Positions 35,272-46,579 are shown, counted from the stretch's first letter. The stretch: 64,000 nucleotides of DNA from Xiphydria camelus (GCA_963678675.1 OY783201.1:15679769-15743768); one strand, 5' to 3'. The notes: generated by a model from the sequence alone, not told the origin. Translations and numbers: made by a program.

Positions 35272-36640
35272 AGGGGGTCGATTTTGTATCGAGAATCTAG
35301 TGAAAGTGCTAAAAGTGAGCAACTCCCGCGATTTTGTAGGTTTCACTCGGGTGAAAATGTGAGATGTTTCACGTGAGAGAGTTCGACAAGAAAAGTTGTG
35401 TCGAATGGTGAGATTAGAGAGAGACACAACGATAAAAAGAGAGAGAAAGAAAATCAAATGGCGCGACGCCGTCGTAGCCAGTCGAAAAAGTATTTTGCGT
35501 CTGGATGATTAAAATGGCTCTCTTAATGGCTGTAATAATGGTGATTGATGATGATCGGGAACCTCCTGTTATGCGAATAGCTAGAAGACGACTTCAAGAT
35601 GCTAGCGATCCATTTGAGATTCCAGAAAATCAATTCCGCAATCTATATAGGTAAGAATACAGTAAGCCTAGTTTGTAGATTACATTTTTCATTGAATAAT
35701 TATAGTATAATTGTGTATTAAAGATTATCCAGAGATGCAGTACGGGCTTTGGTCAATGAACTGAGGCCTTTTATGCCTATGAGAAGGAGAGTTACGGCGA
35801 TTTCAAATGAATTGCAGATGAATGCAGAAAAATCCATGCTCTCTCTCTCTCTGGTCAATCCCATTTTATTGCTGCAAGTACTCTTTTTTTTTCTTTTTAT
35901 ACAGCATTGATTTTCTAATGGAAATTAATAATCTATTGTTAGATATTGGGGCTGCATTACATTTTATGGCTGCAGGATCATATCAAAGAAGAGTCGGTCA
36001 AGACTTTCTCACATGTATGTCCCAAACCATGATTAGCAATTCTCTTCATGTGACAGTGAATGGTCTGAATCACTTGATGAGAAATTGGATTAAATTCCCC
36101 GTAACTGCTGCAAGACTTGATGCTATTAAACAAGGTTAAGTTCTAATCTTAACTTAAGAAATAATTTTAAAATATAAAAAAATTTTAACAGTTATACCGT
36201 AAATAATAAAACACTTATTTCAGGTTTAATGGGTATTAAATTTATTTATGAATTTTGCACATATATATTTATAGGATAAATAGACAAATTACAAATATTA
36301 TAGCCTAACCTTATTTACAAAAATACCCTCAATACGAGTTGAACTTATCATTTTTCTTTTATTTTGCGAGCTATATCGCAGTCTCTCACTGCCTAAATCC
36401 GGATTATCTTTCATAAATAAAAGTACAATTTTTGTTTGCTTCTCTGTTACATTCATCTTTCAATATCAGAATTGTAGGTTACTAAATAGTACAGTCATGC
36501 ACAAAACCTTTCCCCTCTAGTTCCAGTCTAGTGATCTCGTATTTTCACTCAAAGGATATAGAATCGAATGAATAATCTCGCGTGAGATGAAAGTGCGAAA
36601 AGTGAGCAATCTCACTCGAGATACAAAATCGGCCCCCAGG
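35272..36640. mobile_element. PIF/Harbinger relic with GGGGGTCGATTTTGTATC termini
   Basis: The left end at 35272 is mirrored by GATACAAAATCGGCCCCC ending near 36640. Encodes the 5' part of a Harbinger transposase (35515-36139). The C-terminal catalytic part is missing, so it is internally deleted. Confidence 0.7.
35515..36139 (+). pseudogene. HARBI1-like transposase, N-terminal half
   Basis: First exon about 35515-35651 encodes DPFEIPENQFRNLYR and is followed by GTAAGA. The next, from about 35732, reads LSRDAVRALVNELRPFMP, and after an interruption ALHFMAAGSYQRRVGQDF and LMRNWIKFPVTAARLDAIKQG follow. This matches the N-terminal helix-turn-helix part of PIF/Harbinger nucleases. The DDE catalytic exons are absent and an AT-rich sequence replaces them. 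Confidence 0.75.
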
Positions 36641-37625
36641 AGTTGGAAACCGATTTCCAACCGTCAGAATAATTCGCTGACTCACCAAATTTCTGGTTTG
36701 GAGTCTGCGCAGTGCGTGCTCCTTGTTTGTGTTTGAGTCTAACCTCAACTTTATGCATTTTCTTCACTGACCTATGCTGTGCATCGGTTGACGGTTTTAT
36801 GATTGAAAAATGTCACGTGTAAAATTGCATGATTAGGGTAAACCATCCAGTTATTGGAAACTTTGCAGTTATTGGATAGTCTGATTTAAATTTAAAAAAA
36901 CAAGATTTCTAGTTTTTACTTAAATAAATATTATCAAAAACCGTACCTGGCTTATTAATTCTTGACTGTCCAATAACTAAGTTTTTGACTTTATCCCAGT
37001 TTTTTATATTGTTGAAAATTATATTCTTCCAAACTTAAAATTGTAAGTTACTAGAATGTAAAGCCAATATATTTTCAATTAAAACAAGCCACTACTCATA
37101 TCTCTAGGTAGAAAAATATCTTCTTAACACTGTCTCAAATGTTGTTAAATGCTTAAGTCGGAACGCGTCGCTATTTCTCCTTATAAACGAATTAAATAGC
37201 CGATGGTTGGCGGTGATTAGCAAAGTGATTTCGATGATGCGTGATTAATTAGGAACCGTCCCGCAATTAGCCTTCCAGGAAAGATACAGGACTGCGAGCG
37301 CATTCACAGCCCCTGTTTGACCTTAATAGAGATACTTACATAGTAGTAATAAAATATATTAGAGTAATCCCATGTAAAAATCAATCCACTTTCACATGCT
37401 ATTTAACACTCTATGTAACACGTGATTTAACACATTTTGTCAGACCTTTCTTAATATTCTGTTAGAATTTTTTCTGTTAGACAAATTTTATGTTAACATC
37501 TGTTTTTGATAAATTTATTAGTACAATTTTTATTTACTATGGAACAATTAATTTATTAGCTAAATTAAAAAAAGGTAATATACACACATAGAGATGCAGA
37601 AAAGAACAAACATAATCTTATAGGC
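36641..37625. other. Intergenic, no feature seen
   Basis: AT-rich DNA between two Harbinger relics, with no recognised repeat or gene. Confidence 0.4.
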
Positions 37626-37879
37626 TAAGGGCCGGTTTTACCAACACGGTATAAACGCCGTATAGCGCTATACTGAGAATAACCTGTACGCAAGCGTTTT
37701 ACCACGATGGTATAAGTCTGGAATAGGATAAACTTTGGAATAAATGCAGGGATAGCTTATCCGGCAGTTTCAGCGCTGGATAAGCTAGCTATCCTCGGGA
37801 TAACCTAACTTTTTGTTTGCGTCTTTATTATTCCGTGACAGAATCACAACCGTGACAGAATCATAATAATTGTTATTAG

Positions 37880-38250
37880 TTGTGTAATAGAGTTGAATGA
37901 TGTGCCAGTTTTCGAATCATCATCTGATGATGAAATTGACGTCTTACAAAGAATGAGAAATCTTAGGAAAATACGTGCCCGGTAAGTAAATAAAGGATAC
38001 CTATACCTACTATAATTTATAACCAATACCTAATACAAAACTATTCCAGAGTTGACTATTTCGAAGAATACAATGGTTGTAGAATTCTTCACTTGATTTC
38101 GTTTGGAAAAACAAACCTGTCAGAGATTATTGGGCCAAATACGACATCGCATTGCTACGAGGTCGCAAAGAAATGCAGCAATTCAGCCAGCAACGAAATT
38201 ATTGCCAACTTTAAGATTTCTTGCTTCGGGATCAATGTTAATTACTATAG
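37880..38250 (+). pseudogene. Harbinger transposase N-terminal exons (left arm)
   Basis: About 37893-37982 encodes DVPVFESSSDDEIDVLQRMR, followed by a GTAAGT donor. The next segment (38050-38250) includes TLRFLASGSMLITIG, the conserved xLRFxAxGS motif of PIF/Harbinger transposases, also followed by a donor-like GTAATC. The catalytic domain is missing. Confidence 0.65.
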
Positions 38251-38301
38251 GTAATCGTTTTTATCATAATGTTAAAACTTTTAATTAGTTATTATTATAT
38301 G

Positions 38302-38741
38302 CCGCCACCTCTGCAACCTCCGACGACTCCTAACATTCCGAGAAGAGCTAGTTCACAGGACTAAAAGTTCGTCGATCGGCATAAACCGCCACTGATCTCC
38401 CAAAAATCAATGGGTGACATACTGAAAAACATCGACAAAGTCAAATTGAAACTCGTCACAAGGTACGATTAAACACTTTTATCCCGGTAAACTTTTAATT
38501 CACCAGGAACAAAGAGGAGTTTCGCATTGTCAGAATGTCGTGGCTGCGAAGGATTGATTTTGTTCACAGTGGGCTTTTAAACGTGTTTTTCAGATCGCCG
38601 GGTGGGAAACCTTTGCGAGCCAAACGAGAAAATAGCTCTTACAACGACCTTCAAGAGATCTTACGGAAACGATATATCGCAATGCAATCGCCGGACAGTA
38701 GAAATTCCACCGCGACGTTGACGTTCGATAATTCGTTCTAG
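38302..38741 (+). pseudogene. 3' exons of a mitochondrial fission regulator (MTFR-family) gene copy
   Basis: The frame gives a proline-rich stretch (PPPLQPPTTPNIP), then SMGDILKNIDKVKLKLVTR up to a GT donor at 38463. An exon from 38594 reads SPGGKPLRAKRE and ends at TAG 38739-38741. Proline-rich DNA followed by (D/N)VLKDxxxVKLRxxxRSPGG is the C-terminal signature of MTFR1/MTFR2/MTFR1L, which act at mitochondria. An in-frame TAA at 38362-38364 and the absence of upstream exons point to a broken copy. The intron is retained, so it did not arise from mRNA. A possible polyadenylation signal (AATAAA) lies at 39647. It is bracketed by inverted Harbinger ends. Confidence 0.6.
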
Positions 38742-39724
38742 ATTAAGAACTCGATGATGCTCAAGTTCTCTAGGTCGCAGCATTTTCGCGTCTGTCGGTG
38801 CTCCGAGGAACGGCTATTGTAGCCTTCCTTTCCACGCGTGCGATTGAATCATGATTATAATTTTATCTAAGTCAGAGTTCTAGAGAATCAAAATTAATAG
38901 ATCTCTCTTCTTTTTTTATAAATGAGTCTTTCCTTGCTAGGTAATTTCGCGCGACACATTTTAGATTACAGTTCTTTTTTAATAGGAGAATAGAAGCTCA
39001 TAGAAACGTCGGGAAAATTTTGTTTTCTCTCTTCACTCTTTTACTCAGAAAATGCAAGTTTAAATTTAAAATTGACGCACGCGGGTCTCTAATCGCGAGA
39101 ATCTCAACGGTATCCAATAATATCAACCAAAGAAGTCATCTACCATTGCATTGTCTCCTATAAGTAACATTTAAATTTATCTAGGTAGACATTATACCTT
39201 TCTTCAATTCGCGTGATTGCAGAGTTTTCAGGAGCAGAAGTGATACATCCGTCGTACGATGTAGAATATGAAAAAATTTTAGATTTGCATTGATACACTT
39301 TTGTAAGATACCTCGGCATTAGACATCAAGTCGTACAACGCTCTTTGTATACTTTTTAGATAGGGTCGCGTATACTTAAAAAAACGATAACATTGTACCG
39401 CTCTATGTAATCTCAGAGTAATGTCACCGCGTGATAAATCTTAAGTTGTAGCGATTTAAAAGTTTATAGATTTTAGAATATATTTTGTCCGATACGAGAT
39501 TTGGATCAAATGGTGCAATTTTACGTTGTAATTACTATTATTGTGTGACGACCCTTATAGTTTTTTGAGACTGAACACATTCTTGTTGGTGAGATATCGA
39601 ATGTTTGGACGTGTTTTGTACCTGATGCTTTTATCGACGACTCGAAAATAAAAGTTATTGTTACGAAAATGTAAATATATTGTGTTATAGATATCTTTTA
39701 TTTACCGGGCACGTATTTTCTTTG

Positions 39725-39860
39725 GATTTCTGATTCTTGGTAATACGTCAATGTCATCATCAGATGATGATTAAAAAACTGATACATCAATCAACTATTT
39801 CAAAATTAATAACAATTTACCAGAACGATCAGGTTATGATTATGTCATGAAAGAATAAAG
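39725..39860 (-). pseudogene. Harbinger transposase first exon (right arm, inverted)
   Basis: The reverse strand encodes SSSDDDIDVLPRIRNP, the counterpart of SSSDDEIDVLQRMRNL in the left arm, with a stop just upstream. Shows that both ends of the composite element derive from the 5' half of one Harbinger. Confidence 0.6.
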
Positions 39861-40932
39861 ACGTCAAAAATAAAAAGGTTATACTGAGAATAACAACTCC
39901 GAATTTCATTTATCGCGCCGGAACAGCTGTAAAACGACCAAATGTCATGCGCAGTACGTACTTCTTACTACCAACCTAAAAATAATTTTAGATGGCCAAC
40001 GCTTATACCTGGAATAGTTATCCCAGGCAAACTTGGAGCTGGTAAAACGCCTGCGCTTTATACGCCTCTTGCGTATCTCGAAAGTGCGCCGAAAGCGCCG
40101 CGTAGTGGCTAAGATTGGCACAAATGGGTTACACTGTCAACCAATCAGACCTTCCGGCTTGTGCTTAACAGGCGGTCGCTCTATGACGCGAGGCGCGAGG
40201 ATCGGGCACCGCGCGCGAGACGCGCGATTTAGGAACAATCCGAAAGGAAACAGGGAAGAAAATTCCATACAGAGGTTGCCGGCAAAATTCGAATTTATTC
40301 CTTAAGCAAAAATCGAAGTTCGACGTTATTCTTTAAGCAAAAGGAAAAGTCGCGTTCGGTTCCGTGATCGAGTTGCGTCTCTCCCAAAAAATCTTCCAGC
40401 GTTCCAAATCCCTCTCGGCGTCGCCCGGGAAGGGGATGCTCCGGTGGGTGTGCCTCGTGCGATGTCCAATCGGGGTGAGTCCTCGAGAAAGGGGGTGTTT
40501 CCTCGAGGACGAAGACGTCGGGTGCCGTAACGTCTTCCAGATGTGTCGATGCGTCCTGTCTCGAATGCGCGGGTCCTGCGTTGGCGAGAGTTTTCTGCGA
40601 AGGGACTAAAAAAATCGGTTTATAGCCCCTCATTGTTCCTGGGCCTTAGAGACGTTGCAGCCTTCGCTCCCGCTGTTCTCGGTCCGTGAGAAAGTCGCCG
40701 TATCTGCTTTCCTCCTACCTACCCTACCTCATCCCTAGAGTGACCATTTCTCTACAAGAATCTATGCGGAAAAGGGAGATATGCTAATGATGGGGATTTC
40801 TCATACGCAAGTCTTAATTCGAAGGCTCCTTGAACAGCCCGCGTTCTACAGCGGAAAACAAGGCGATCGTCGTTCGTGTAGGCTTGTCCAAAGAACCGTC
40901 GCTCTATGAGAACGTGACGTAATGTCACAGTA

Positions 40933-41248
40933 CCGTATGTCCGCGATCATTTGAACCATAGGAAAATTGCGAGTTTTGCATGAGCACCCCTTTGGGTCTC
41001 CTCGTCCAATAGAATCACCGGAGAAGCGTGAATGCGCATGCGTAGTCATCCGCGAGTGTGGCGTCGTCAGCAAGTTCAGATCGATTATTTCGATAACCGA
41101 TCTGAACTTGCTGACGACGCCACACTCGCGGATGACTACGCATGCGCATTCACGCTTCTCCGGTGATTCTATTGGACAAGGAGACCCAAAGGGGTGCTCA
41201 TGCAAAACTCGCAATTTTCCTATGGTTCAAATGATCGCGGACATACGG
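40933..41248. mobile_element. CCGTATGTCCGCG-family foldback MITE, copy 1
   Basis: 316-bp near-perfect hairpin flanked by TA (40931-40932 and 41249-41250). Arms of about 150 bp meet at a short loop near 41088. Nearly identical copies lie at 56109-56424 and 60771-61086, and a more diverged one at 60039-60353. TA duplication suggests Tc1/mariner-type mobilisation. It appears open in both strands with the same peptide, an effect of the palindrome. Confidence 0.88.
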
Positions 41249-42198
41249 TACATGTGACCACATGTATAGTCGTACACCCCCGTGCTGTGTAACCCAGTAC
41301 AGCACTTTTTGCTCACCAGGCGAGTAAGACGGCGCCACCACCGATGCGCACAATGCGTATACCAGGTATAAAGAAGAGTATAAATTTATCCTCGGTATAC
41401 TTATTCTAGGTATAACTTGGCTTTGGTAAAACTGGCCCTAAGGGCCGATATTACCATGTCAGGTTAAACTGCTGGTTGAGTTAACCTTTACCTTCAGTTT
41501 AAACCTAAGGTTAACGAAAATGCGTATTACAAAACGTTTTCTACCCAAAGTTAAGTTAACTAGGAGTGATAGCATTTCAAGCAAATATCCCTAGATGGAA
41601 CATGCCGTAAACTAGTTTATTCCTGAATTAGCGGCAAAATTTAACACGTTCCCTGCCAGACCGTTTTTATGAAGACTTTCCGCACACGCCGCGTGGGGCG
41701 TATAGGTTAAAATACGGTTTGAATGGTTAAAAAATTATGAGCATTTGAAGTTCGTAAGCTCATAACTTTTAAACATAATTTGATTTTGGATGAATCATTG
41801 ATTGATTTTGATATACGCATCGAAAAACGTTGAATTTAGAGACTTGGTTCTGAGGACATTTTTTGCAGAGCATTTCACTTTCTTTAAAGTCATATATTTG
41901 CACAATTGTTTACCACTAACTGGCAGAGTAGTCCCAACTTTAGAAAATAATCAACCTTTCTCATGTTAATTAGATGGGAAAACTATTAATTTCCTGAGCG
42001 ACTTTTTAGTATTTAATTTCGGCGTCGTTATTCTTTCGCGACAATTTTTTATCTATATTTAAAAAGTGTATCAGGTGCGCAAATATTGCCTTGAAACGAG
42101 TCACCCTGATGCACGTATTAAACCGATATTTAAATATTCTGTAAATGCAACGCAAAAATGTCATACTATCACGTCTGCGAATTTAATTTTTGCAGCGA

Positions 42199-42650
42199 TG
42201 GAGCCTGAAAACTCCAGAAGGGCAGCGAATTTTTCTAGCAAGGAGGTGGAAATTCTTTCTGAACTTGTTTCGAAGTATCAACACATTATAGAATGCAAGA
42301 AATCTGATGCTGTCTCGTGGAAAGAGAAAGAATCCACTTGGGTAAAAGTGGCTCAAGAATTTAACAGCACAAGTGGTGTAGTATCTCGCACCACCAGGAA
42401 TTTAAAAGAAAAATATTTAAATTTGAAAAAGACTGCGAAAAAGAAACACGCTGCAAATAAAATGTAGTTATTCAAAACTGGAGGTGGTATATCAGCGAGG
42501 ATAAACACAACGTTAACAGTGGAAGACACTGTGAAGGACTTGACAGGCCTTCCATCTTTGTTCGATGACGACGCCGAAGAAAGTATGATTGAGAAGTTGT
42601 CAATGAGACAAACCATCAGGATGCAGAGTCGACACTCCCTGTACCGAGCT
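42199..42650 (+). pseudogene. Myb/SANT-like protein of a Harbinger element
   Basis: From ATG 42199 the frame reads MEPENSRRAANFSSKEVEI with the FSxxExxxLxxLVxKY pattern of Myb/SANT-like DNA-binding domains, then a basic stretch NLKEKYLNLKKTAKKKHA. A stop (TAG, 42466-42468) interrupts just before LFKTGGG, after which the frame continues through GLPSLFDDDAEES. The K(T)GGG and FDxD motifs are typical of the family. The stop makes the product incomplete. Confidence 0.65.
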
Positions 42651-42999
42651 GGTCGTCATGGTCACCAACTCTTCTTCGAGTGCCAAAATCTCATAAATTA
42701 ACAGTGAATAATAATTCACAAGGTTAGCTCGGTATCAATTATTATCACACTTCCAAAGTTCGGTTAGGTTAGGTTACATTAAAAATTAGAACTTCAAATT
42801 TTAGAAATGAAAAGAATATTTGGCGAGCCACGAAAAATATTTTTATTTTACAAACTTAATATTCAAAATTAATTTCAATTAAGTGGATATTTATTTTTTT
42901 TGCAAAAACAGAAGAGCAGCCTAGGCAAGTTGAGGAGTTGCTGAACATAAATCCAAGCCAACAAGTAACGACCAATCATCGATTTGTGGGATGGGATAT

Positions 43000-43425
43000 C
43001 ACAGGTTCGATTTCTTGTAATAATAATTCCGTGCTTCCTTTGGAAATGCGGAACCTGTCCAAAAATTCCTCGTCATTCCACTGATCTAAATGGTTCACTC
43101 TGGGCCGAAATACTTTGGGTGCACGAGGCATTTCAATCTATAAATTAACGTTAAATTTGTGACAGTTATAATATTTATGCTTATTATTTTGAGTATCGTT
43201 ACTCTTGGCTTCCGGGTTTCAGCCGCGTCTGTTCCATTTCTCGGCGCGGCTTCAACCCGGAATGAAAATGTAGCAATGCTCAAAATAATATATACACACG
43301 TAGGCCGTAAATGCCTGAAATTTTTGAGTATTTCTACTTTTCGTATCTACTTTGTAAGAGTACATACCAGCTCCATGTAATCTTCCTCGTCGTCGGTTAA
43401 TATTTCCTCAAAAATGTCCTCCATA
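43000..43425 (-). pseudogene. Harbinger transposase N-terminal part
   Basis: The reverse strand from about 43425 encodes MEDIFEEILTDDEEDYMELV. After an interval with a small inverted repeat (about 43190-43290) it continues APKVFRPRVNHLDQWNDEEF and RISKGSTELLLQEIEP. This matches the start of PIF/Harbinger nucleases. It stops at 43005-43010 and the DDE region is missing. Confidence 0.7.
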
Positions 43426-43859
43426 TTCGTAGCGGTACAACTTCAAACACGTAATAAAATAACCACACAACCAAAATGTAAAACACGAGTCGTGAATGTT
43501 TACAGCTGCATTCCCGGACGTTTGTAGGTTAGAGCAGCGACCGACCACTCTGCGCATGCGTCAACCCCGAGTTAACCTGAACTCTATGGTTAACCGACAG
43601 ATATCTGACGGTAAAGTTTTTCAGGAAGTTAAACTCCACTCCTTAGTTAACCACATTTTGTAATACAGTCATTTTGGCTAACCCGAAGATTAACCTGCAA
43701 CCTTCGGTTTAACCTGACATGGTAATACCGGCCCTAAAAGGAACATCGTAAGTAAAAAATATAAGTAGACAAAGAGATTAAAGTATGTATAAATATCGCC
43801 AGAATATAGATAACAGAAAAACGCGATATGGGCCGTTGAAAACCAGAATGGTGTAAGAC

Positions 43860-44036
43860 ACATTTCATGTAAGCTGAGATTATTTGACTGCAAAGTTAAG
43901 CACAATTTGAAAAATCTGTCTAGATGATACAAACAGATATTTTAAATCGTACATATCTGTTTTATATCATCTAGACAAATTTTTCAAATTGTATTTAACT
44001 TTGCAGTCAAATAATCTCAGCTTACATGAAATGTGG
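43860..44036. repeat. Hairpin MITE with CATTTCATGTAAGCTGAG arms
   Basis: CACATTTCATGTAAGCTGAG near 43860 is mirrored at 44017-44036, with the centre near 43950. No target duplication identified. Confidence 0.75.
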
Positions 44037-44154
44037 CTCATATGTAAAAGAATATAAAAGGAACAATATCGTGCAGAACGTTATCGTAGAAATTGCATGG
44101 CCAATGCACTGGAGAAAACTTGCACACTGCTTTCAAATGGTAGATATCGTTGTT

Positions 44155-44265
44155 AAAGAGTCTTCAGGAGATGTGGAGCCAAATCTTCAATGACGACTGG
44201 ATTGCTCTGCATGGTCGGTCCTGCGATATAGCCCGTGCTCTTATACTCCTTCCTCTGATCTGAAA
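44155..44265 (-). CDS. Orphan terminal exon, unidentified protein
   Basis: On the reverse strand a strong acceptor (TTTGTATTTCAG) is followed by an open frame of about 36 codons containing QRKEYKSTGYIAGP and ending VVIEDLAPHLLKTL, TAA at about 44155. GC content and composition look coding. Upstream exons have not been identified; the open frame at 44496-44690 on the same strand is a candidate, but no phase-consistent donor was found. The protein is not recognised. It could equally be a gene fragment left by rearrangement. Confidence 0.35.
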
Positions 44266-44495
44266 TACAAACTTGATATTGGGAATCGACATGGGGGCGT
44301 GACCTAACCAATATGGCGCCAAATAAGACCTAAACCATTCGACAATAGTAAAAATGTCAATAACTGTAGATTAAATTTATGATTGGGCCCAAACAAATCC
44401 TTCCCATCGCAATGTGATTGAAGGAAATCGTTACCTTAATGCTAATCACATCATAAAAATCGATAGAAATGTGGAAAATGTGACACCCGGTTATA

Positions 44496-44690
44496 TCAGT
44501 TTGACAGATTTCTGTCTTCAAACGTCTCATTTAACATAGCACGTTGCCATGCCTTCAATTTATCTATTTTTTCTAATTTTTCAAAAAGTTTTTCAATGTA
44601 TACTACGCGATCATTTGGTTTTGGAAAAACCGTAAAAACACAAGGATAAATGTTTTTTCGTATTACTTTCGCAGCAACTAACTGCACAAG
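44496..44690 (-). CDS. Unidentified open frame, possible exon
   Basis: The reverse strand is open from an acceptor-like TTGTGCAG at about 44689 to TGA at 44496. It encodes a lysine-rich peptide with VVYIEKLFEKLEKIDKLKAW. There is no ATG. The helical, charged end vaguely resembles GST-type C-terminal helices, but this is not enough to name it. It lies upstream of the orphan exon 44155-44265 on the same strand. Confidence 0.3.
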   Translation of the reverse strand, partial: LVQLVAAKVIRKNIYPCVFTVFPKPNDRVVYIEKLFEKLEKIDKLKAWQRAMLNETFEDRNLSN

Positions 44691-44794
44691 ACTTTACATA
44701 TTTTTTTTATTCATTCTACGAAGCTTACACCACTCATTATATTCTTTAAACTTTATACATTCTCACGTAAATTTCATTCACTAAACACGATCAG

Positions 44795-44971
44795 GGGCCC
44801 CTTTCTCGAACTCACTCGTATCTCTGCGTGCACGCACCTTAGCGAATAGACCAATCAGGGTCAAGTATTCCGTTGTGGTGGAATTACGGATAACGGAATA
44901 CTTGAACCTCACTGGTCTATTCGCTAAGATGCGTGCACGCAAAGATACGAGCGAGTTCGAGAAAGGGGCCC
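44795..44971. mobile_element. CCAATCAGGATCAAGTATT-family MITE, CAG-flanked
   Basis: 177-bp hairpin with GGGCCCCTTTCTCGA ends, flanked by CAG (44792-44794 and 44972-44974). Same terminal type as the units at 55913-56700. Confidence 0.85.
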
Positions 44972-45117
44972 CAGCTGTCTGTACTTTGTAAATAGAGTCT
45001 TAATAATGATTGGAGGGATCCGCCACCAGATGGCGAGCATCCAATGTCGATTGCCAATAATACTCCTCATAAAATGTTAATTTTTTTTTCGCTGACTACC
45101 GTATGTCCGTCTCTGTA

Positions 45118-45317
45118 CTGGCCAGTTTGAAAGTTACCTTCGGATAGGCTTGGTCGGTAATCGAGACATTTATACCGTAATTATAATTATTTTCGTAATT
45201 TCCATTATTCGCAAATTCACAATTTCGAGGTTAGACGCCTTGATCTCCCGAATTGACATCAACTCTAACTGCCAACTCGACTTTTACCGTATTACCGTTA
45301 ACTTTCAAACTGGCCAG
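45118..45317. mobile_element. TA-flanked 200-bp element with CTGGCCAGTTTGAAAG termini
   Basis: Ends CTGGCCAGTTTGAAAGTTA and its mirror, flanked by TA (45116-45117 and 45318-45319). The internal DNA carries repeated TACCG/GGTAAT motifs. Confidence 0.7.
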
Positions 45318-45324
45318 TACCGTA

Positions 45325-46560
45325 CCCCGATAGCAAAGTGGCACCACAGTGACTGCACCCTGCTTTCACGCGGTGCATTCGAGTGCATGCACTGGGGTGT
45401 CCATCTGTCTGTGCACCGTGAAGCCACACTGCAGTCACGCAGTGTAAGTACGATGGTAAAAGTAGAATTTTGCAAAAAGGGGGCGATAAAGTAGGATTTC
45501 CCGCCTGCCTTATCCGCCTACTAGAGAGAGAGAGAGAGAGAGAGAGAGAGTGTCGGTTTTTTTTTCTCAAACCGGACCCGGCCAAGACTCGAACCTGCGA
45601 TCTTTAGAAGACTGCGAACGCTTCTCGCATTCTACCAATTGCGCCATCGACTCTTTGTGGTGGAAGTCGACTAAGTTATAGATATAATATCGATACCTGA
45701 AAGCAACAGTACTGTGACTAGTGAGATAAAGCCGAAAGCCGATTTCGAGCTATGTCAAACGTAAACTAAATTTTAAATATTTTTGCCGAGATATCTCAGT
45801 GTTGCATTGTGTAAAGGCCGGTTTATATATATATATATATCTCATTAAATTTTTAAAAATAATTTGATACTTTCTTTTTCAAAACAGTAGCGATTATGAT
45901 AATTAATTATTCATTATTTATGAAATAATTCAGTACAATTTGCACTGTTTGAAACATTATTATAATATCAATTTTGTTATTTTCTAATTTAAAAATTCTT
46001 CTATCGGGGTGTGAAATCAATTAATTGTAAGTTTACAACCGCACACATCCGCAGATCAAAATTTGTAACTAGTCACAAATTGCTTTCTGGGAACAAACCT
46101 ATTATTATATCAATTTTGTTATTTTCTAATTTAACACATTCGCTGCCACTTTTAGATTGATTGCATCGCGCTCAGTGACGGTAACAGACTGAATAATTAT
46201 GTAATGTGCACGTCAATGTGTCTCCGATCGGAGCCGGCGGCACAGGCGCGAAGTGTCGACTGGCTCCGATCGGAGCCGGCGGCAGCAAACGACGTGTTAA
46301 AAATTTTGTGAAGACAATGAAGTTACCGACATTCATGGTCGGTAAATTTACGAAGTGTGCACGTCAAAAAGGCACCTTGACTGCACTGAGTGTAACTACT
46401 GTGTCTTTACGCTGTGAACCACTCAGTGTGTTCACTGTGTAGCCATGGTGCTTTTAGTTTGTGCACGCCACGCTATCACGCCACGGTGAGACCACAGTGG
46501 TGCCACAACGTGGCAGCACTGCGTGCGGCTAGCGTGTAAATCCACGCTTTGCTGTCGGGG
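45325..46560. mobile_element. TA-flanked element with CCCCGATAGCAAAG termini
   Basis: CCCCGATAGCAAAGTGG at 45325 is mirrored by CTTTGCTGTCGGGG ending at 46560. TA flanks at 45323-45324 and 46561-46562. Subterminal GTG/CAC-rich motifs (CAGTGT, CACTGCAGTCACG) recur in both ends. It contains a tRNA-like SINE and a duplicated CGATCGGAGCCGGCGGCA (about 46227 and 46269). Confidence 0.65.
45523..45657 (-). ncRNA. tRNA-derived SINE-like unit
   Basis: The reverse strand from 45657 carries a pol III A box (TGGCGCAATTGG) and B box (GGTTCGAGTCT), with an Arg-like CTTCTAA loop. The A-B spacing is several bases longer than in a normal tRNA and the acceptor ends do not pair, so it is a tRNA relative. A short body and a (CT)n tail, as in SINEs, follow. 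Confidence 0.5.
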
Positions 46561-46579
46561 TAGGTACTGTTAAACTCAG

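Larger units (their letters stand above)
37629..41438. mobile_element. Composite PIF/Harbinger element enclosing an MTFR gene fragment
   Basis: Ends GGGCCGGTTTTACC (37629) and mirrored GGTAAAACTGGCCC (41438), flanked by TAA (37626-37628, 41439-41441). The left part carries N-terminal transposase coding sequence on the + strand, and an inverted copy of its first exon is at about 39725-39860. Between them lies the 3' end of an MTFR-type gene (38302 to about 39700). A 316-bp MITE (40933-41248) lies in the right part. Pieces of the same family occur at 50773-50806 and 59136-59270. Confidence 0.75.
41442..43734. mobile_element. PIF/Harbinger element with GGGCCGATATTACC termini
   Basis: Left end GGGCCGATATTACCATGTC at 41442 and mirrored right end finishing at 43734, flanked by TAA (41439-41441 and 43735-43737). 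Contains a Myb/SANT-like gene on the + strand and the 5' part of a DDE transposase on the - strand, the usual divergent/convergent two-gene layout of PIF/Harbinger. The catalytic part of the transposase is deleted. Confidence 0.82.

Noticed and set aside
45570..45657. Functional tRNA-Arg gene
   Set aside because: The A-B box distance is too long for a simple tRNA, the acceptor stem does not pair, and a SINE-like tail follows.
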